A DNA stretch of 64,000 bases from Lederbergia wuyishanensis (GCF_022900255.1 NZ_JALIRM010000002.1:124001-188000), one strand, 5' to 3'; positions 9,050 to 19,007 are shown, counted from the first letter of the stretch. Numbers and translations are program-made. Notes: generated by a model not told the origin, from the sequence alone.

Positions 9050-9072
9050 CCCTCTACTTTAGAGGGTTTTTT
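9050..9072 (+). terminator. Terminator of the NCS1 permease gene
   Basis: CCCTCT/AGAGGG stem with a 5-nt loop followed by TTTTTT, 8 bases after the stop codon. Confidence 0.9.
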
Positions 9073-9164
9073 GTGTTTTAATCTATTATATTTTTCAATG
9101 TTAGGTACTTTTCAATCCAGAATAAGATTCTACTACCAACCACTAACAAAATAAAAAGTAAAAA

Positions 9165-9187
9165 GCCAACTATTCAACATAGCTGGC
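9165..9187 (-). terminator. Terminator of the sugar ABC operon
   Basis: GCCAACTAT-tcaac-ATAGCTGGC with a minus-strand T-run, 28 bases past the permease stop. A near-identical hairpin occurs at 19092-19114. Confidence 0.85.
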
Positions 9188-9214
9188 CCATTTTCTCTCT
9201 TCAATTAGGTCTTA

Positions 9215-10390
9215 TTACGCTCTCTGTTTCCGTGTCATTACGTCAAAAATAACTGCTAATGCTAGCACACCGCCACGGATGATGTATTGTGGGGCAATTC
9301 CGACGCCCATCAAGTTCATACCGTTTGTTAAAGTTGCCATTACAAGTGCACCGATAATAGCTCCAGTTACTTTACCAACTCCACCGGCTGCGGAAACACC
9401 ACCTACAAATGCTGCTGCAATGGCATCAAGCTCGAATAATGTACCTGCCGTCGTTGTCGCCGATTGTAAACGAGAAGTGAACAATATTCCAGATAATGCA
9501 GAAAGCATACCCATTGATCCAAATACAAGGAATGTAATTTTACTTACATTGATTCCGCTAAGATGTGCTGCTTCCGGGTTACTCCCTACCGCATATATAT
9601 GTCTTCCTACTACTGTCTTCGTTGTAATAAAATGATAGATCATCACAACTAACAGCATGATAATCACTGTCCAAGATAGCCCGTTATAACTTGCTAAAAT
9701 CCATGTAATATACCCGATAATTGCTGATACAAAAATTAATTGCAGTATAAAAATCTCTTTAGATACTACTTCAAAATTATACTTTATTTTATTGCGTCGG
9801 TTCGCTACCGTACTGTAAATATAGAACACAATTGCCAATGCACCAAGAATTAAAGATAATAAATGCACTCCATTAATGACCGCGAGTGAGGGAATGTATC
9901 CATTTCCGATAGCATTAAATGCTTTGTCATTAACAATGATCGTTCCCGTCTTTTCTGTCGCTAAAAGAATAGCCCCTCTATAAATGAGCCATCCTGCAAG
10001 CGTCGCAACAAACGCTGGAATTCCAACTCTCGCTACTAAAAATCCAGTAATGGATCCAGCAAATATTCCAAGAACCAGAATGATCGGGATAACGATATAG
10101 ACTGGCAGACCGACGTGCATAAGCAAAATCGCTGCAATCGCACCAAGAAATCCAGCTAAGAAACCGATCGACAAGTCAATATGTCTAATCACGATAACGA
10201 GCATGACACCTACAGCTAAAACTGCAATATACCCAGCAGAATCTAGTAAATTACTAATATTTCTTGAGGACATAAACAAACCATCCGTGAGAATGGAAAA
10301 GGTCACCATTATTACAATTAAGGCAATATACATCCCATAATCACGAATATTATCTTTTATTAAATGCTTCGCTTCATTCAATAGTTTCAT
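9215..10390 (-). CDS. mmsB: Multiple-monosaccharide ABC transporter permease (MmsB/GguB/XylH-like)
   Basis: 391 residues with about 10 hydrophobic segments and the BPD_transp_2 signature (FVGGVSAAGGVGKVTGAIIGALV near residue 330, RHIDLSIG near residue 69) of ribose/xylose/monosaccharide permeases. It would form the membrane channel for the ATPase encoded 12 bases upstream. GGAGG precedes the ATG. It is the last gene of chvE-mmsA-mmsB and ends at the 9165-9187 terminator. The C-terminus TRKQRA is echoed by a decayed copy at about 19.15 kb. Confidence 0.9.
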   Translation of the reverse strand: MKLLNEAKHLIKDNIRDYGMYIALIVIMVTFSILTDGLFMSSRNISNLLDSAGYIAVLAVGVMLVIVIRHIDLSIGFLAGFLGAIAAILLMHVGLPVYIVIPIILVLGIFAGSITGFLVARVGIPAFVATLAGWLIYRGAILLATEKTGTIIVNDKAFNAIGNGYIPSLAVINGVHLLSLILGALAIVFYIYSTVANRRNKIKYNFEVVSKEIFILQLIFVSAIIGYITWILASYNGLSWTVIIMLLVVMIYHFITTKTVVGRHIYAVGSNPEAAHLSGINVSKITFLVFGSMGMLSALSGILFTSRLQSATTTAGTLFELDAIAAAFVGGVSAAGGVGKVTGAIIGALVMATLTNGMNLMGVGIAPQYIIRGGVLALAVIFDVMTRKQRA

Positions 10391-10402
10391 AAAATTAACC
10401 TC

Positions 10403-11923
10403 CTATTGCGTAGCAAGTTGCATGATGTTTTCTTGATTCGCTTCCTCAGCCGACAACTCACCCTTGATTTCACCTTCGGCCATTACATAGATGCGGTCAC
10501 TCATACCAAGCACCTCACCTAATTCTGAAGAAATCATAATAATACTCATGCCTTGATCTATAAGTTCATTCATCACTGAATAAATTTCAAATTTAGCACC
10601 AACATCAATTCCACGCGTCGGTTCATCTAAAATAAGTAATTTCGGACCTACAAATAGCCATTTTCCTAATGATACTTTTTGCTGGTTACCACCACTCAAA
10701 TTACCAACTAACTGTTGTAACGATGACGTTTTAATGCCTAGTGAAGTTTTGTAATGATCTGCCACTTTGATTTCTTCATTTTCATTAATAATTCCATTCG
10801 AAGAAATCCCCTTCAAATTAGCAGCGGAAATATTGCTTTTTATATCCTGCAATAAGAATAACCCGTCTCCTTTACGATCTTCCGTAACGTAAGCAATCCC
10901 TGCTTTAATTGCCTCATCGGTATGTTTAAAATTGACAGGGCGTCCTTCTACAAATAAATCCCCCTGCAACTTATAAGACTTTGAATTACCAAAAATACTA
11001 AGAGCAAGCTCTGTTCGACCGGACCCCATCAATCCTGCAACTCCAACGATTTCACCTTTTCTAACATGTAAGTTAATACCATTTGAGACATTGCGTCCGA
11101 GTTGCGGATCATATGCTGTCCAGTTCGATAATTCGAGAATTTTATCACCAAAAGATTTCTTCTCTCTTTTCGGATAAATATCGTCAATTTCCCGTCCCAC
11201 CATATTTTTTATAATCGCACTTTCATTGACTTCTCCCTTAGAAGCATCCAATGTGCAGATCGTTTCCCCGTCTCGGATCACGGTCGCCTTATCCGCGATA
11301 GAAATGACTTCCTTCAGCTTATGGGAGATCATAATGCACGTAATGCCTTGCTTTTTTAATTCGCGCAGTAAGTCCAACAGATTTTCACTATCGTCTTCAT
11401 TGAGTGCCGCAGTTGGTTCATCCAAAATAAGCAGTTTTACATCCTTACTTAACGCTTTTGCAATTTCAATTAGCTGTTGTTTCCCTACTCCCAAGTCCTT
11501 AATCAATGTTTCAGGATTAACTTTTAGATTCACTTTATCCAGCAATTTTTTTGATTCAACGATCGTTTTGTTAAAATCGAGAACCCCTTTTTGATTCACT
11601 TCATTGCCGATAAAAATATTTTCATAAACAGGGAGGTCTGGAAAGAGAGCAAGCTCTTGATAGATAATGACGATTCCTGTTTCAACACTGTCATTGATTT
11701 TATTAAACTGCTGGACATTGCCATTAAAAACAATATCTCCCCCATATGTACCATAAGGGTATACACCGCTAAGTATTTTCATGAGTGTCGACTTACCGGC
11801 TCCATTTTCACCAACTAAACAGTGTATCTCACCTTTTTTCACTTTGAAATTAACGTTACTGAGCGCCTTGACTCCTGTAAATTCCTTAGTAATCTGTTTC
11901 ATTTCAAGAATATATTCGCTCAT
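10403..11923 (-). CDS. mmsA: Multiple-monosaccharide ABC transporter ATP-binding protein (MmsA/GguA/XylG-like)
   Basis: About 506 residues, two fused ABC ATPase halves as usual for sugar uptake. Half one has GENGAGKST and a variant signature DLGVGKQQL; half two has GLMGSGRTEL and NLSGGNQQKVSLGKWL. Walker B is present in both (LLILDEPT twice). I chose the ATG at 11923, 5-6 bases after AGGAGG; the frame is open to a TTG 18 bases further upstream, but that would swallow the SD. It lies between the binding-protein and permease genes. Confidence 0.92.
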   Translation of the reverse strand: MSEYILEMKQITKEFTGVKALSNVNFKVKKGEIHCLVGENGAGKSTLMKILSGVYPYGTYGGDIVFNGNVQQFNKINDSVETGIVIIYQELALFPDLPVYENIFIGNEVNQKGVLDFNKTIVESKKLLDKVNLKVNPETLIKDLGVGKQQLIEIAKALSKDVKLLILDEPTAALNEDDSENLLDLLRELKKQGITCIMISHKLKEVISIADKATVIRDGETICTLDASKGEVNESAIIKNMVGREIDDIYPKREKKSFGDKILELSNWTAYDPQLGRNVSNGINLHVRKGEIVGVAGLMGSGRTELALSIFGNSKSYKLQGDLFVEGRPVNFKHTDEAIKAGIAYVTEDRKGDGLFLLQDIKSNISAANLKGISSNGIINENEEIKVADHYKTSLGIKTSSLQQLVGNLSGGNQQKVSLGKWLFVGPKLLILDEPTRGIDVGAKFEIYSVMNELIDQGMSIIMISSELGEVLGMSDRIYVMAEGEIKGELSAEEANQENIMQLATQ

Positions 11924-12019
11924 GTCTTTCCTCCTCAACAAAACAACTAGTACAAGGGAAATAGTGATAGACGTACATCCATCACTATTTCAATAGCCTC
12001 GCTCTAGTTATTTACGTTT

Positions 12020-13153
12020 TTATAGTCCAGTGAAATCACTCTCTTCGTAGTAACCGGAGTCAATGAGTTCACTCTTCACATTCTCTTGCTCAACGACAAT
12101 AACGTTTGTTTGTTTTGCTGGAACTTCGATGCTTCCGTTATCATAAGAACCAGTTGTTTCAGGTGTATTGCCATCAAGAATGTCAATAGCCATTCCCATT
12201 GCATCCGCCACAAGTGTACGAACGTCCTTAAATACTGTCATCGATTGTTTACCATCAATAATGTATTGGATTGAAGCTTTTTCAGCGTCTTGTCCAGTGA
12301 TGACATAATTTGAAACGTCTGGATCAGATCCGAATACATCCGCAATCGAACGGGAAGTCCCGTCATTTGGAGCAAGGATGACAACATCACCTTTTAAATC
12401 TCCGCTCGCAGCAGTTAAGTGAGTTTGAGCTTTATTTTTCGCTTCATTCGGATCCCAGTTTGTTGTTACTTGCCCAAGAACCTTACTCAATTCATCACGT
12501 GAAAGATCTGCTTTGTCTTTTAATGCTTCTGCTTCACTTGAGTTCGCAATTATGAAAGTACCGTCCGCGATTTTTGGTTGCAATACTTTCCATGCACCTT
12601 CAAAAAATAGGAATGCATTATTATCAGATGCCGCTCCAGCGTAAAGATATAGCGGAATACCTTTGCCATCACCCGCATGGTCAATCAAAAATTGCCCTTG
12701 TGCTTCACCAACGGCAACGCTATCGAATGTCACATAGTAATCGACTGCGTCCGTATTTGTAATAAGACGGTCATACGAAATTACTTTTATGCCTTCTTTT
12801 TTAGCAGCTGCCACAGCCGCACCTGCTGCTGGTCCATCATGCGGAGCAATAATTAAAACCTCAATCCCTTTACTAATCAACGTTTCAACGTTTTCTTTTT
12901 CCTTTGCAGAGGAACCTTGGCTGAATAAAATTTCAGTTGAATAATCTGAGTCTTTCAACGCATCTTTGAAACGTGTTTCGTCTTGAACCCATCTCGGCTC
13001 ATCCTTCGTAGGCAAAACAATACCAACGTTTATCTTTCCACTTTTTTTACCGCCTTTATCTCCTGTCCCTGCACTGTCCTTGCTGCAACCCACTGCCAAA
13101 AACGCAAGCAGCATAATCGAAAGCAAAGCAGGAATGAACTTAAACTTCTTCAT
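12020..13153 (-). CDS. chvE: ChvE-like multiple-monosaccharide-binding lipoprotein
   Basis: 377 residues. The lipobox LLAFLAVGC puts the lipidated cysteine near residue 23, so it is anchored outside the membrane. The mature region follows ChvE closely in recalled motifs: PTKDEPRWVQDE, SYDRLITNTDAVDYYVTFD, GAASDNNAFLFFEGA, APNDGTSRSIADVFG and ITGQDAE. It captures monosaccharides for MmsA/MmsB, which follow in the operon. GGGG lies upstream of the ATG. A strong terminator upstream (13537-13566) separates it from xylF, so it has its own promoter between 13154 and 13536. Confidence 0.9.
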   Translation of the reverse strand: MKKFKFIPALLSIMLLAFLAVGCSKDSAGTGDKGGKKSGKINVGIVLPTKDEPRWVQDETRFKDALKDSDYSTEILFSQGSSAKEKENVETLISKGIEVLIIAPHDGPAAGAAVAAAKKEGIKVISYDRLITNTDAVDYYVTFDSVAVGEAQGQFLIDHAGDGKGIPLYLYAGAASDNNAFLFFEGAWKVLQPKIADGTFIIANSSEAEALKDKADLSRDELSKVLGQVTTNWDPNEAKNKAQTHLTAASGDLKGDVVILAPNDGTSRSIADVFGSDPDVSNYVITGQDAEKASIQYIIDGKQSMTVFKDVRTLVADAMGMAIDILDGNTPETTGSYDNGSIEVPAKQTNVIVVEQENVKSELIDSGYYEESDFTGL

Positions 13154-13218
13154 ATTGAAACCCCTTTCGCATCTATATAATTTGTTTACACTTAAAATAG
13201 TATCAACTCTACCAATCT

Positions 13219-13235
13219 GTAAAAACGCTTACTTA
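13219..13235. promoter_or_regulatory. Weak cre-like site upstream of chvE
   Basis: TGTAAAAACGCTTACTT lies 66 bases upstream of the sugar-binding gene. It resembles a CcpA site around the central CG but deviates in spacing from the TGNAANCGNWNNC consensus. Reported because of its position only. The rest of 13154-13536 shows no gene. Confidence 0.25.
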
Positions 13236-13536
13236 TAGTAAAAAATTAGCATCGTCTGGCTTTTTTTAAGATTGGGAGTTCAAGGAAGAAATTGGGGATG
13301 TTGGACGAAGGAGTGAGGATCTTTGGGAGTCTGTCCATTTTAGAGTGGATGATGGAAAATGACACCATCTATTTTGGAATACTGTCCAACATAACGCACA
13401 TATTGGACAAATGCGCTGAAGACAACGAATTTCGTCTTAAATTCTACTTTGATTTGCAATAAAACAAAAAATGCAATTTTGTTCACGATACACACCCTCC
13501 AACGAACTCAAAAACTTCCTCCCAAAAACGCAAAAA

Positions 13537-13566
13537 GCCACCAGCGCATTCACAAACGCTGGTGGC
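13537..13566 (-). terminator. Terminator of the sensor-xylF operon
   Basis: Perfect 10-bp stem GCCACCAGCG/CGCTGGTGGC with TTTTT on the minus strand, 11 bases past the xylF stop. Confidence 0.92.
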
Positions 13567-13576
13567 CATTCAGAAC

Positions 13577-14683
13577 CTATTCCTTTCCATACACTTCTTC
13601 CCTAGTATGAAATTCATCCGCTATGATTGTCGCATCGATATTCCCTTGATCGACGGCTATCGGTGTAAGGAGCATGGAGGGGACCTCTGCTTTTCCGTTA
13701 TTGATAATTCGTTCGACTCCTATTTCTTCCCCTTTAGCAAGTTTCACTGCTAGTTCTGCTGCTTGTACGGCAAGTTCTTTTAATGGCTTGTATACGGTCA
13801 TTGTTTGGGTGCCTATTACGATACGCTGTGCGGCAGCTAGATCCGCGTCTTGACCGGCAACAGGTATGTTTCCTGCAAGTCCCTGTTCAGCAAGCGCTTG
13901 GATTACCTTGCCAGCCGTTGCGTCATTTGCGGAAATAACAGCATCCACGTTATTATCGTTTGCTTTTAAGGCCTCTTGCATACTTGAAAAAGCATATTCT
14001 GGGAACCAATCCTTTGTCCATTGGTCGTAGACAATCGTAATATCGCCTTTATCTATGAGTGGTTGGAGGATGTTGAAAACACCCTTTTTAAGTAGATGGG
14101 CATTGTAATCTGTCTCCGCACCGCCGATATACACATACTTGCCCTTTGGAACCAACTTCGTTATCGCCTTCGCTTGTAGCTCGCCAACCATTTCATTATC
14201 GTACGAAACATACAAATCAATTTCAGAATTTCGAACTAATCTGTCGTAGGATAGCACTTTAATCCCCGCCGCGTGTGCCTTTTTAACAATCATTGCAGTT
14301 GACTCTGCGTTATGCGGGACGATGACCAATATATCAATGCCTTCATTAATGAGCGTCTCTGCTTGTAGGATTTGTAAGGCATCGTCTCCTTTTGAAGCGA
14401 GAATTTTCACCTCGGCACCGAGTGCTTCCACCGCTTCTTTAAACAATTCCCGATCCCGCAACCATCTTTCCTCAGCCAACGTATCCATGGAAAAACCAAT
14501 CGTGATTTTATCGTCATCTTCTGTATGGTTCTCACTCGGTTCCTCAACTACTGCCGCATCACCACTCACTTCCTGATCATCTGAATGGCCCTTTTTATAT
14601 TCGCAGGCTCCAACCAAAATGATTAACGCAAGCATAGACAATAGTATGTATCCTTTTATAAAGGTATGTTTCATGCATTTCAC
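13577..14683 (-). CDS. xylF: XylF-like D-xylose-binding lipoprotein
   Basis: About 365 residues with a lipobox (LIILVGAC) and an acidic linker. The body matches recalled E. coli XylF: EERWLRDRELF, VLSYDRLVRNSEIDLYVSYDNEMVGELQ, AVISANDATAGKVIQAL, VAGQDADLAAAQRI and GTQTMTVYKPL. Starts at GTG 14683 or ATG 14674 are both possible; the SD-like GGTGA favours the ATG slightly. It lies 15-24 bases behind the response regulator and is cotranscribed with the sensor genes, not with a permease. It probably shares MmsA/MmsB or helps sensing. Confidence 0.88.
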   Translation of the reverse strand: MKCMKHTFIKGYILLSMLALIILVGACEYKKGHSDDQEVSGDAAVVEEPSENHTEDDDKITIGFSMDTLAEERWLRDRELFKEAVEALGAEVKILASKGDDALQILQAETLINEGIDILVIVPHNAESTAMIVKKAHAAGIKVLSYDRLVRNSEIDLYVSYDNEMVGELQAKAITKLVPKGKYVYIGGAETDYNAHLLKKGVFNILQPLIDKGDITIVYDQWTKDWFPEYAFSSMQEALKANDNNVDAVISANDATAGKVIQALAEQGLAGNIPVAGQDADLAAAQRIVIGTQTMTVYKPLKELAVQAAELAVKLAKGEEIGVERIINNGKAEVPSMLLTPIAVDQGNIDATIIADEFHTREEVYGKE

Positions 14684-14698
14684 CGCTTTTCCATCTCG

Positions 14699-16240
14699 TT
14701 ATACCTTAACACCCAGCAATGATTTCCGATACTCTGTCGGCGATTCACCATACATTCTTTTAAAAACCTTGCTAAAATAATTTGGATCTTGATACCCGAC
14801 ATCGAACGTAATTTCCTTTAAGCTTTTTTCAGGGTCCATCATCAATTTCTTTGCTTTTTCCAATCGGCATTCCGTCAAGAACGTTATATAATTTACACCC
14901 AGCTGTTCTTTAAAAAGCTTAGAAATATAGATAGGACTTAGTTCAAATTTTTGCGCTATCCTGTCCAAAGATATTTCCTCGTGTGAGTGTTCAACGATAT
15001 ACTGTCGAATCTGTTTAATCGTATCATCCTGCACCTGGCTGAGGTACTCACTATAGGACTGCCACATCCGGTTGAGCAAATGATTCGTCTCTGTACGCAA
15101 TTGCCTAAAGTCATTTATTTCAATGGAATACAAAGGAGTATCCGGCTCCACTCCGATTTGATTCAACACCCGAGAGGCAATCCATAGAAGCTCGAGGACG
15201 CGTTGTTGTGTTACAATGAGGCGGACACCCTTATTCTCAAACAGATCTATTAACTCTGAGACCTCTTTCATGATGTCTTGCCACTGCCCATTTCGAATCT
15301 GATCGAAAAATTTATTCTCTAGTTTGCGAGAATGATATCCATCTATTCTCGTATCATCTAATGATATATCTGAATAAAAACGATATTTTACAGGAATGGA
15401 CGTATCCTTCGTCGCAATCAACGATTCTTGGTAAGATTGTCGGATTTTGTCCAAGGAATTGCAGACATTTCCAATTCCAATGAACCAGCCAGCCCGCTCT
15501 CCCCTATTCGGCACATATAAAATTTCCCTTGCAAGGGTGATCGCCTGCGAGCGAAATGAATGCTCCTCTTGCCTAAATACGATAATTGGAATTTGCCTTC
15601 CATATAACGCCCCAACCCAAGCACTTCCAACTTTTCGTACCCGATGTTTGATTTCTGCATATAAGCTCTCAGAGTCGTGCGGCAATAAAATGCTCATTAC
15701 AAACTTTTCGCTCGTCGTTGGAGTCTCCAACATTTCAACCAGCTCGTCCAAATGGACTTCATGTACATGATCGAATAATAACTGTGTGACCACATCGGTT
15801 TCGACAATCGTTAGTACCTTTTCCAAAGCATTTCGCTGAAGAATTCGCTCCTCTCTGGACTTTTTTTCTTCGTCGATTTCCTCCATTACTTTCCTAACCG
15901 TATGTACGACCTCGCTTGCCTTACTTGGCTTCAATAAATAATCCTTCACACCGAGCTTCATTGCCGATTTAGCATACTCGAATTCCGCATACGCCGTTAT
16001 CATGATGTACTTAGTGTTTGGGTATTTTTGATTCATGATCTCGATTGCTTCAAGTCCACTCATCCCCGGCATCTTAATATCCATTAAAACCAAATCTGGC
16101 CGAAATGACTCTGCCTTTTCCAACGCGATCTTTCCATTCTTGGCTTCCTCTATCTCCATGTCGGGAAAATTTTTAAATAAAATTGCTTGCAGCCCTTCCC
16201 TTACAATCTGTTCATCATCCACGATTAGGAGTCGTTTCAT
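14699..16240 (-). CDS. YesN-type response regulator (REC + AraC HTH)
   Basis: 513 residues. The N-terminal receiver has DD (8-9), the phosphoacceptor D54 (VLMDIKMPG) and a conserved K near 104. A long middle linker leads to a C-terminal AraC double helix-turn-helix (SLDRIAQKFELSPIYISKLFKEQLG, then VGYQDPNYFSKVFKRMYGESP). The gene overlaps the kinase gene by 26 bases, so the pair is coupled. Likely targets are the two sugar-binding-protein operons beside it. The equivalent YesN/LytS pair with XylFII controls xylose uptake in clostridia (recalled). Confidence 0.92.
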   Translation of the reverse strand: MKRLLIVDDEQIVREGLQAILFKNFPDMEIEEAKNGKIALEKAESFRPDLVLMDIKMPGMSGLEAIEIMNQKYPNTKYIMITAYAEFEYAKSAMKLGVKDYLLKPSKASEVVHTVRKVMEEIDEEKKSREERILQRNALEKVLTIVETDVVTQLLFDHVHEVHLDELVEMLETPTTSEKFVMSILLPHDSESLYAEIKHRVRKVGSAWVGALYGRQIPIIVFRQEEHSFRSQAITLAREILYVPNRGERAGWFIGIGNVCNSLDKIRQSYQESLIATKDTSIPVKYRFYSDISLDDTRIDGYHSRKLENKFFDQIRNGQWQDIMKEVSELIDLFENKGVRLIVTQQRVLELLWIASRVLNQIGVEPDTPLYSIEINDFRQLRTETNHLLNRMWQSYSEYLSQVQDDTIKQIRQYIVEHSHEEISLDRIAQKFELSPIYISKLFKEQLGVNYITFLTECRLEKAKKLMMDPEKSLKEITFDVGYQDPNYFSKVFKRMYGESPTEYRKSLLGVKV

Positions 16241-17681
16241 TTCCTTTTTCCCCCCTTGTTTTTGGTATTTTTAAAATAACCTTCGTTCCGCTCCCTTGCT
16301 TACTTTCAATATCAAATACATCATTTGAGTCATAAAATAAACTTAATCTCTTCACAACATTACTAATTCCAATTCCCGTAAAATGACCTTTCGTTTCTTT
16401 TACATTCACCCGAAGGATTTGTTTTACCTTCTCCTCTGTCATTCCGGGACCACTATCCTCTAACTCTATCCTCACCCAATCGCCCTCATCTTTGGCGCGG
16501 AAAGTGATACTTCCACCGTCCTCTTCTGGCTCAATCGCATAGATGACGGCGTTTTCAACAATAGGCTGCAATGTTAGCCGAGGAATTTCGATTCCCAAAC
16601 ACGAATCATCAATGTCCATGTTAAACTGCAGACGATCGATAAATCGGGCTTTTTGAATGTCTATGTATTGCTTCAGAACATGTACTTCCTCAAACAGGGT
16701 AGCCGAATCTTCTAGATTGTTAAGGTTATAGCGTAGCAGCCCTGCAACGCTGACCAATAAATCACTCGTTTCTTCAGACCCTTCTAAATAGGCCTTTTTA
16801 GACAAGATGTCCAGTGTATTATAAAGAAAATGAGGATTAATCTGGCTTTGCAGACTGCGAAGCTGACTTTCCTGTAAAAGAAGCTTACTTTGCTGCAGCT
16901 CATTTTCAAGCTGTGCCTTCTGTTTTATTTCAGATAAATAATTATTTATATTAATCCGCATCTTATCAAATGTTTTAGCAAGAAAGGAGATTTCATCATT
17001 CGAATCCACTTCAATTTTTAAATCAAATCGCCCCATTGATAACTCATGTGCCGCTTCTGTCAGCTTATTGACCGGCCTTGTGATTCTTTTCGAAAACCAA
17101 TGAGTCGATATCAATAAAAACAGAGTAATCAAAAGCAAAAGCCACATCCCAAGTATTCTCAATTCTTCCGAACGATCGATCATGTTCCGGTAGAAAAGGT
17201 CATATGTTTTGAGCTCCGTGTCAATTAACGTCAGGGTCATTTCGGAAATATATTTTGAAATCCGACTCGCTTCAGAAAAGGCACTCAAGTAATCTTCCGT
17301 TTGCTGCCCCGTACGATTTAAGACGGACTGACTAGTCGTTTCTACAAGACTGTCGATAAGATTCTCATAGTTTGTCAGAGCAAAGTCATTATCACTATTC
17401 CTAAACTTTGAAACCTTATCTTTAGTCTTTTCAATCTTCGTTTTACTTATGTTCAGCACTTTCAAGTTGACTTCCGTTGGTTCAATTAAGTAGTTATTAA
17501 GGGCCGCAACCATTTGCTGACTTTCACTCGTCACTTCGTTCATAATCAAATAACGCTCCAAAATATCATTGTACTGGTTTTGCATTTTTTGATTGTAGTA
17601 GGTCAGTGAAATCCAAATGGCCGCCATTATAAACAGAACCGCAATGACAAGCACTAATATTTTTTTCTGAATACTGTTCAT
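16215..17681 (-). CDS. YesM/LytS-type sensor histidine kinase
   Basis: 488 residues. Membrane segments lie at about 8-29 and 178-196, bounding an extracellular helical sensor of about 150 residues. A HAMP domain (KRITRPVNKLTEAAHELSMG) follows, then the His_kinase motif INPHFLYNTLD (H near residue 284) and HATPase boxes (QPIVENAV, EDSGPGM, GIGISNV). The ATG overlaps the stop of the upstream sugar-binding gene by 3-4 bases. It probably reads the ligand state of that anchored binding protein and phosphorylates the YesN partner. Confidence 0.92.
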   Translation of the reverse strand: MNSIQKKILVLVIAVLFIMAAIWISLTYYNQKMQNQYNDILERYLIMNEVTSESQQMVAALNNYLIEPTEVNLKVLNISKTKIEKTKDKVSKFRNSDNDFALTNYENLIDSLVETTSQSVLNRTGQQTEDYLSAFSEASRISKYISEMTLTLIDTELKTYDLFYRNMIDRSEELRILGMWLLLLITLFLLISTHWFSKRITRPVNKLTEAAHELSMGRFDLKIEVDSNDEISFLAKTFDKMRININNYLSEIKQKAQLENELQQSKLLLQESQLRSLQSQINPHFLYNTLDILSKKAYLEGSEETSDLLVSVAGLLRYNLNNLEDSATLFEEVHVLKQYIDIQKARFIDRLQFNMDIDDSCLGIEIPRLTLQPIVENAVIYAIEPEEDGGSITFRAKDEGDWVRIELEDSGPGMTEEKVKQILRVNVKETKGHFTGIGISNVVKRLSLFYDSNDVFDIESKQGSGTKVILKIPKTRGEKGNETTPNRG

Positions 17682-18718
17682 CTTACATCCATCGCCTTTA
17701 CAACCCGAATATCGGTTTGATACCCATTTAAATCAAGGGGGACCTTCTCATTATTAAGCCATTCTAAAAGCAGCTTCACACTCATCGTCCCCATCTCTTC
17801 CGGCGACTGCTCTATGAATCCATCAATCTTCCCCTGTTTAAGCAACGAGGTAGATTCGTAATTATCATCACAAGAATAAATAAAATACGGCTCAATCTGT
17901 GACCTAGTCTCAATCTCTTGGATCATCGCACCAAGTATCTCTGCATTAATCGCAATAAAAGCATCTAGATTCGGATTCTTGTTCAATACGTCTTTTGTGT
18001 TTGTTATAATTTGTTCCCTCGTATCATGTGTCTCGACCTCGATGGTTTGGATGCTTGGATAATTCTTCAGCACATCCTTGATTCCTTTCAGTCGCTGTTC
18101 TTGGAAATATTGATGCTGGATGTCAATCATTATCGCAACTTCCCCTTTAGTCCCCATATCTGCTATTAACTGATCGCCAATCATTCTTCCAGCTAAATAT
18201 TGGTCGGAACCTACATACGACTTTCTTAGACTTTCTTCCATCGGAACATCATTTGCGACTGTAATTATCGGAATCCCATATGAAGCCGCTTTTATTTTCG
18301 TCAAGGCTTTAAACTCATCAGTATCTAGACCCTGCACGATTATACCATCCACTTGTGAATAGATAGCGATTTCAATTTTTTTCAAAAAGTCTTCTTGGTT
18401 ATTCCCGTAACTTTCCCAAACTTCAAGGCTAGCAGATTCATTCTTCGCCTGCTCCAACGCACCTTTTGCGACCTTATCCCAAAAAGGGGTCTCTAGCTCC
18501 TGTGTAATCAATACGAGACGATGCTTCGTCTTCACTTGTTCGGTCGTTCCCGTTGATTCCCAATCCGTTTTAAAAACCTTACTTCCCGATACAATCGTAA
18601 AATAGAAAAGGACGACACAAACGAACCCAAGTATCAAAATCACTAATCTACGCAAGATATGTATCACCCTTTCCTTAGAAACACTCATATTAGTATATCT
18701 CAAATATTTTAATTTCAT
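17678..18718 (-). CDS. Membrane-anchored sugar-binding sensor protein, XylFII-like
   Basis: 346 residues. An uncleaved-looking N-terminal membrane anchor (about residues 20-46, RRLVILILGFVCVVLFYF) is followed by a periplasmic-binding type I fold (LVLITQELETPFWDKVAKGA, DGIIVQGLDTDEF, YVGSDQYLAGRMIGDQL). There is no lipobox cysteine. An anchored binding protein in front of a LytS kinase and a YesN regulator is the XylFII arrangement. The ATG at 18718 lacks an SD; ATG 18688 with GAGAT upstream is an alternative start. First gene of a four-gene operon. Confidence 0.85.
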   Translation of the reverse strand: MKLKYLRYTNMSVSKERVIHILRRLVILILGFVCVVLFYFTIVSGSKVFKTDWESTGTTEQVKTKHRLVLITQELETPFWDKVAKGALEQAKNESASLEVWESYGNNQEDFLKKIEIAIYSQVDGIIVQGLDTDEFKALTKIKAASYGIPIITVANDVPMEESLRKSYVGSDQYLAGRMIGDQLIADMGTKGEVAIMIDIQHQYFQEQRLKGIKDVLKNYPSIQTIEVETHDTREQIITNTKDVLNKNPNLDAFIAINAEILGAMIQEIETRSQIEPYFIYSCDDNYESTSLLKQGKIDGFIEQSPEEMGTMSVKLLLEWLNNEKVPLDLNGYQTDIRVVKAMDVR

Positions 18719-18842
18719 AGATTACGATGAAGAACTTTTGCTTTTGAAAAAGGTCATGTTATAGGACAGTTTTATTTGAAGAAGGATAATGATATTAGAA
18801 AGAGAATTTATATTTATATTAATTCTCTTAGGAGGACAGAGT

Positions 18843-19007
18843 ATGTTTGATGCGGTTGGTGCTATGATTAATATTATATTTTTTGTACTTGTTATTTATT
18901 TAATATCGAGAGTGGCTCACTTTTTTAACTATACAAAAAATAGGTTAAACGAGATAGATAAGAAGATAGATGAGATAAAAGAGTATATTTCCAATAAAGA
19001 TAATTAG
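18843..19007 (+). CDS. Small single-pass membrane protein, DUF4083-like
   Basis: 54 residues: one membrane helix (about 6-27, AMINIIFFVLVIYLISRVAHF) then a charged helical tail (KNRLNEIDKKIDEIKEYI). This is the architecture of Bacillus DUF4083 peptides of unknown role. The start at 18843 has a textbook AGGAGG 7 bases upstream; an ATG 54 bases earlier has none. Divergent from the sensor operon. Confidence 0.7.
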   Translation: MFDAVGAMINIIFFVLVIYLISRVAHFFNYTKNRLNEIDKKIDEIKEYISNKDN

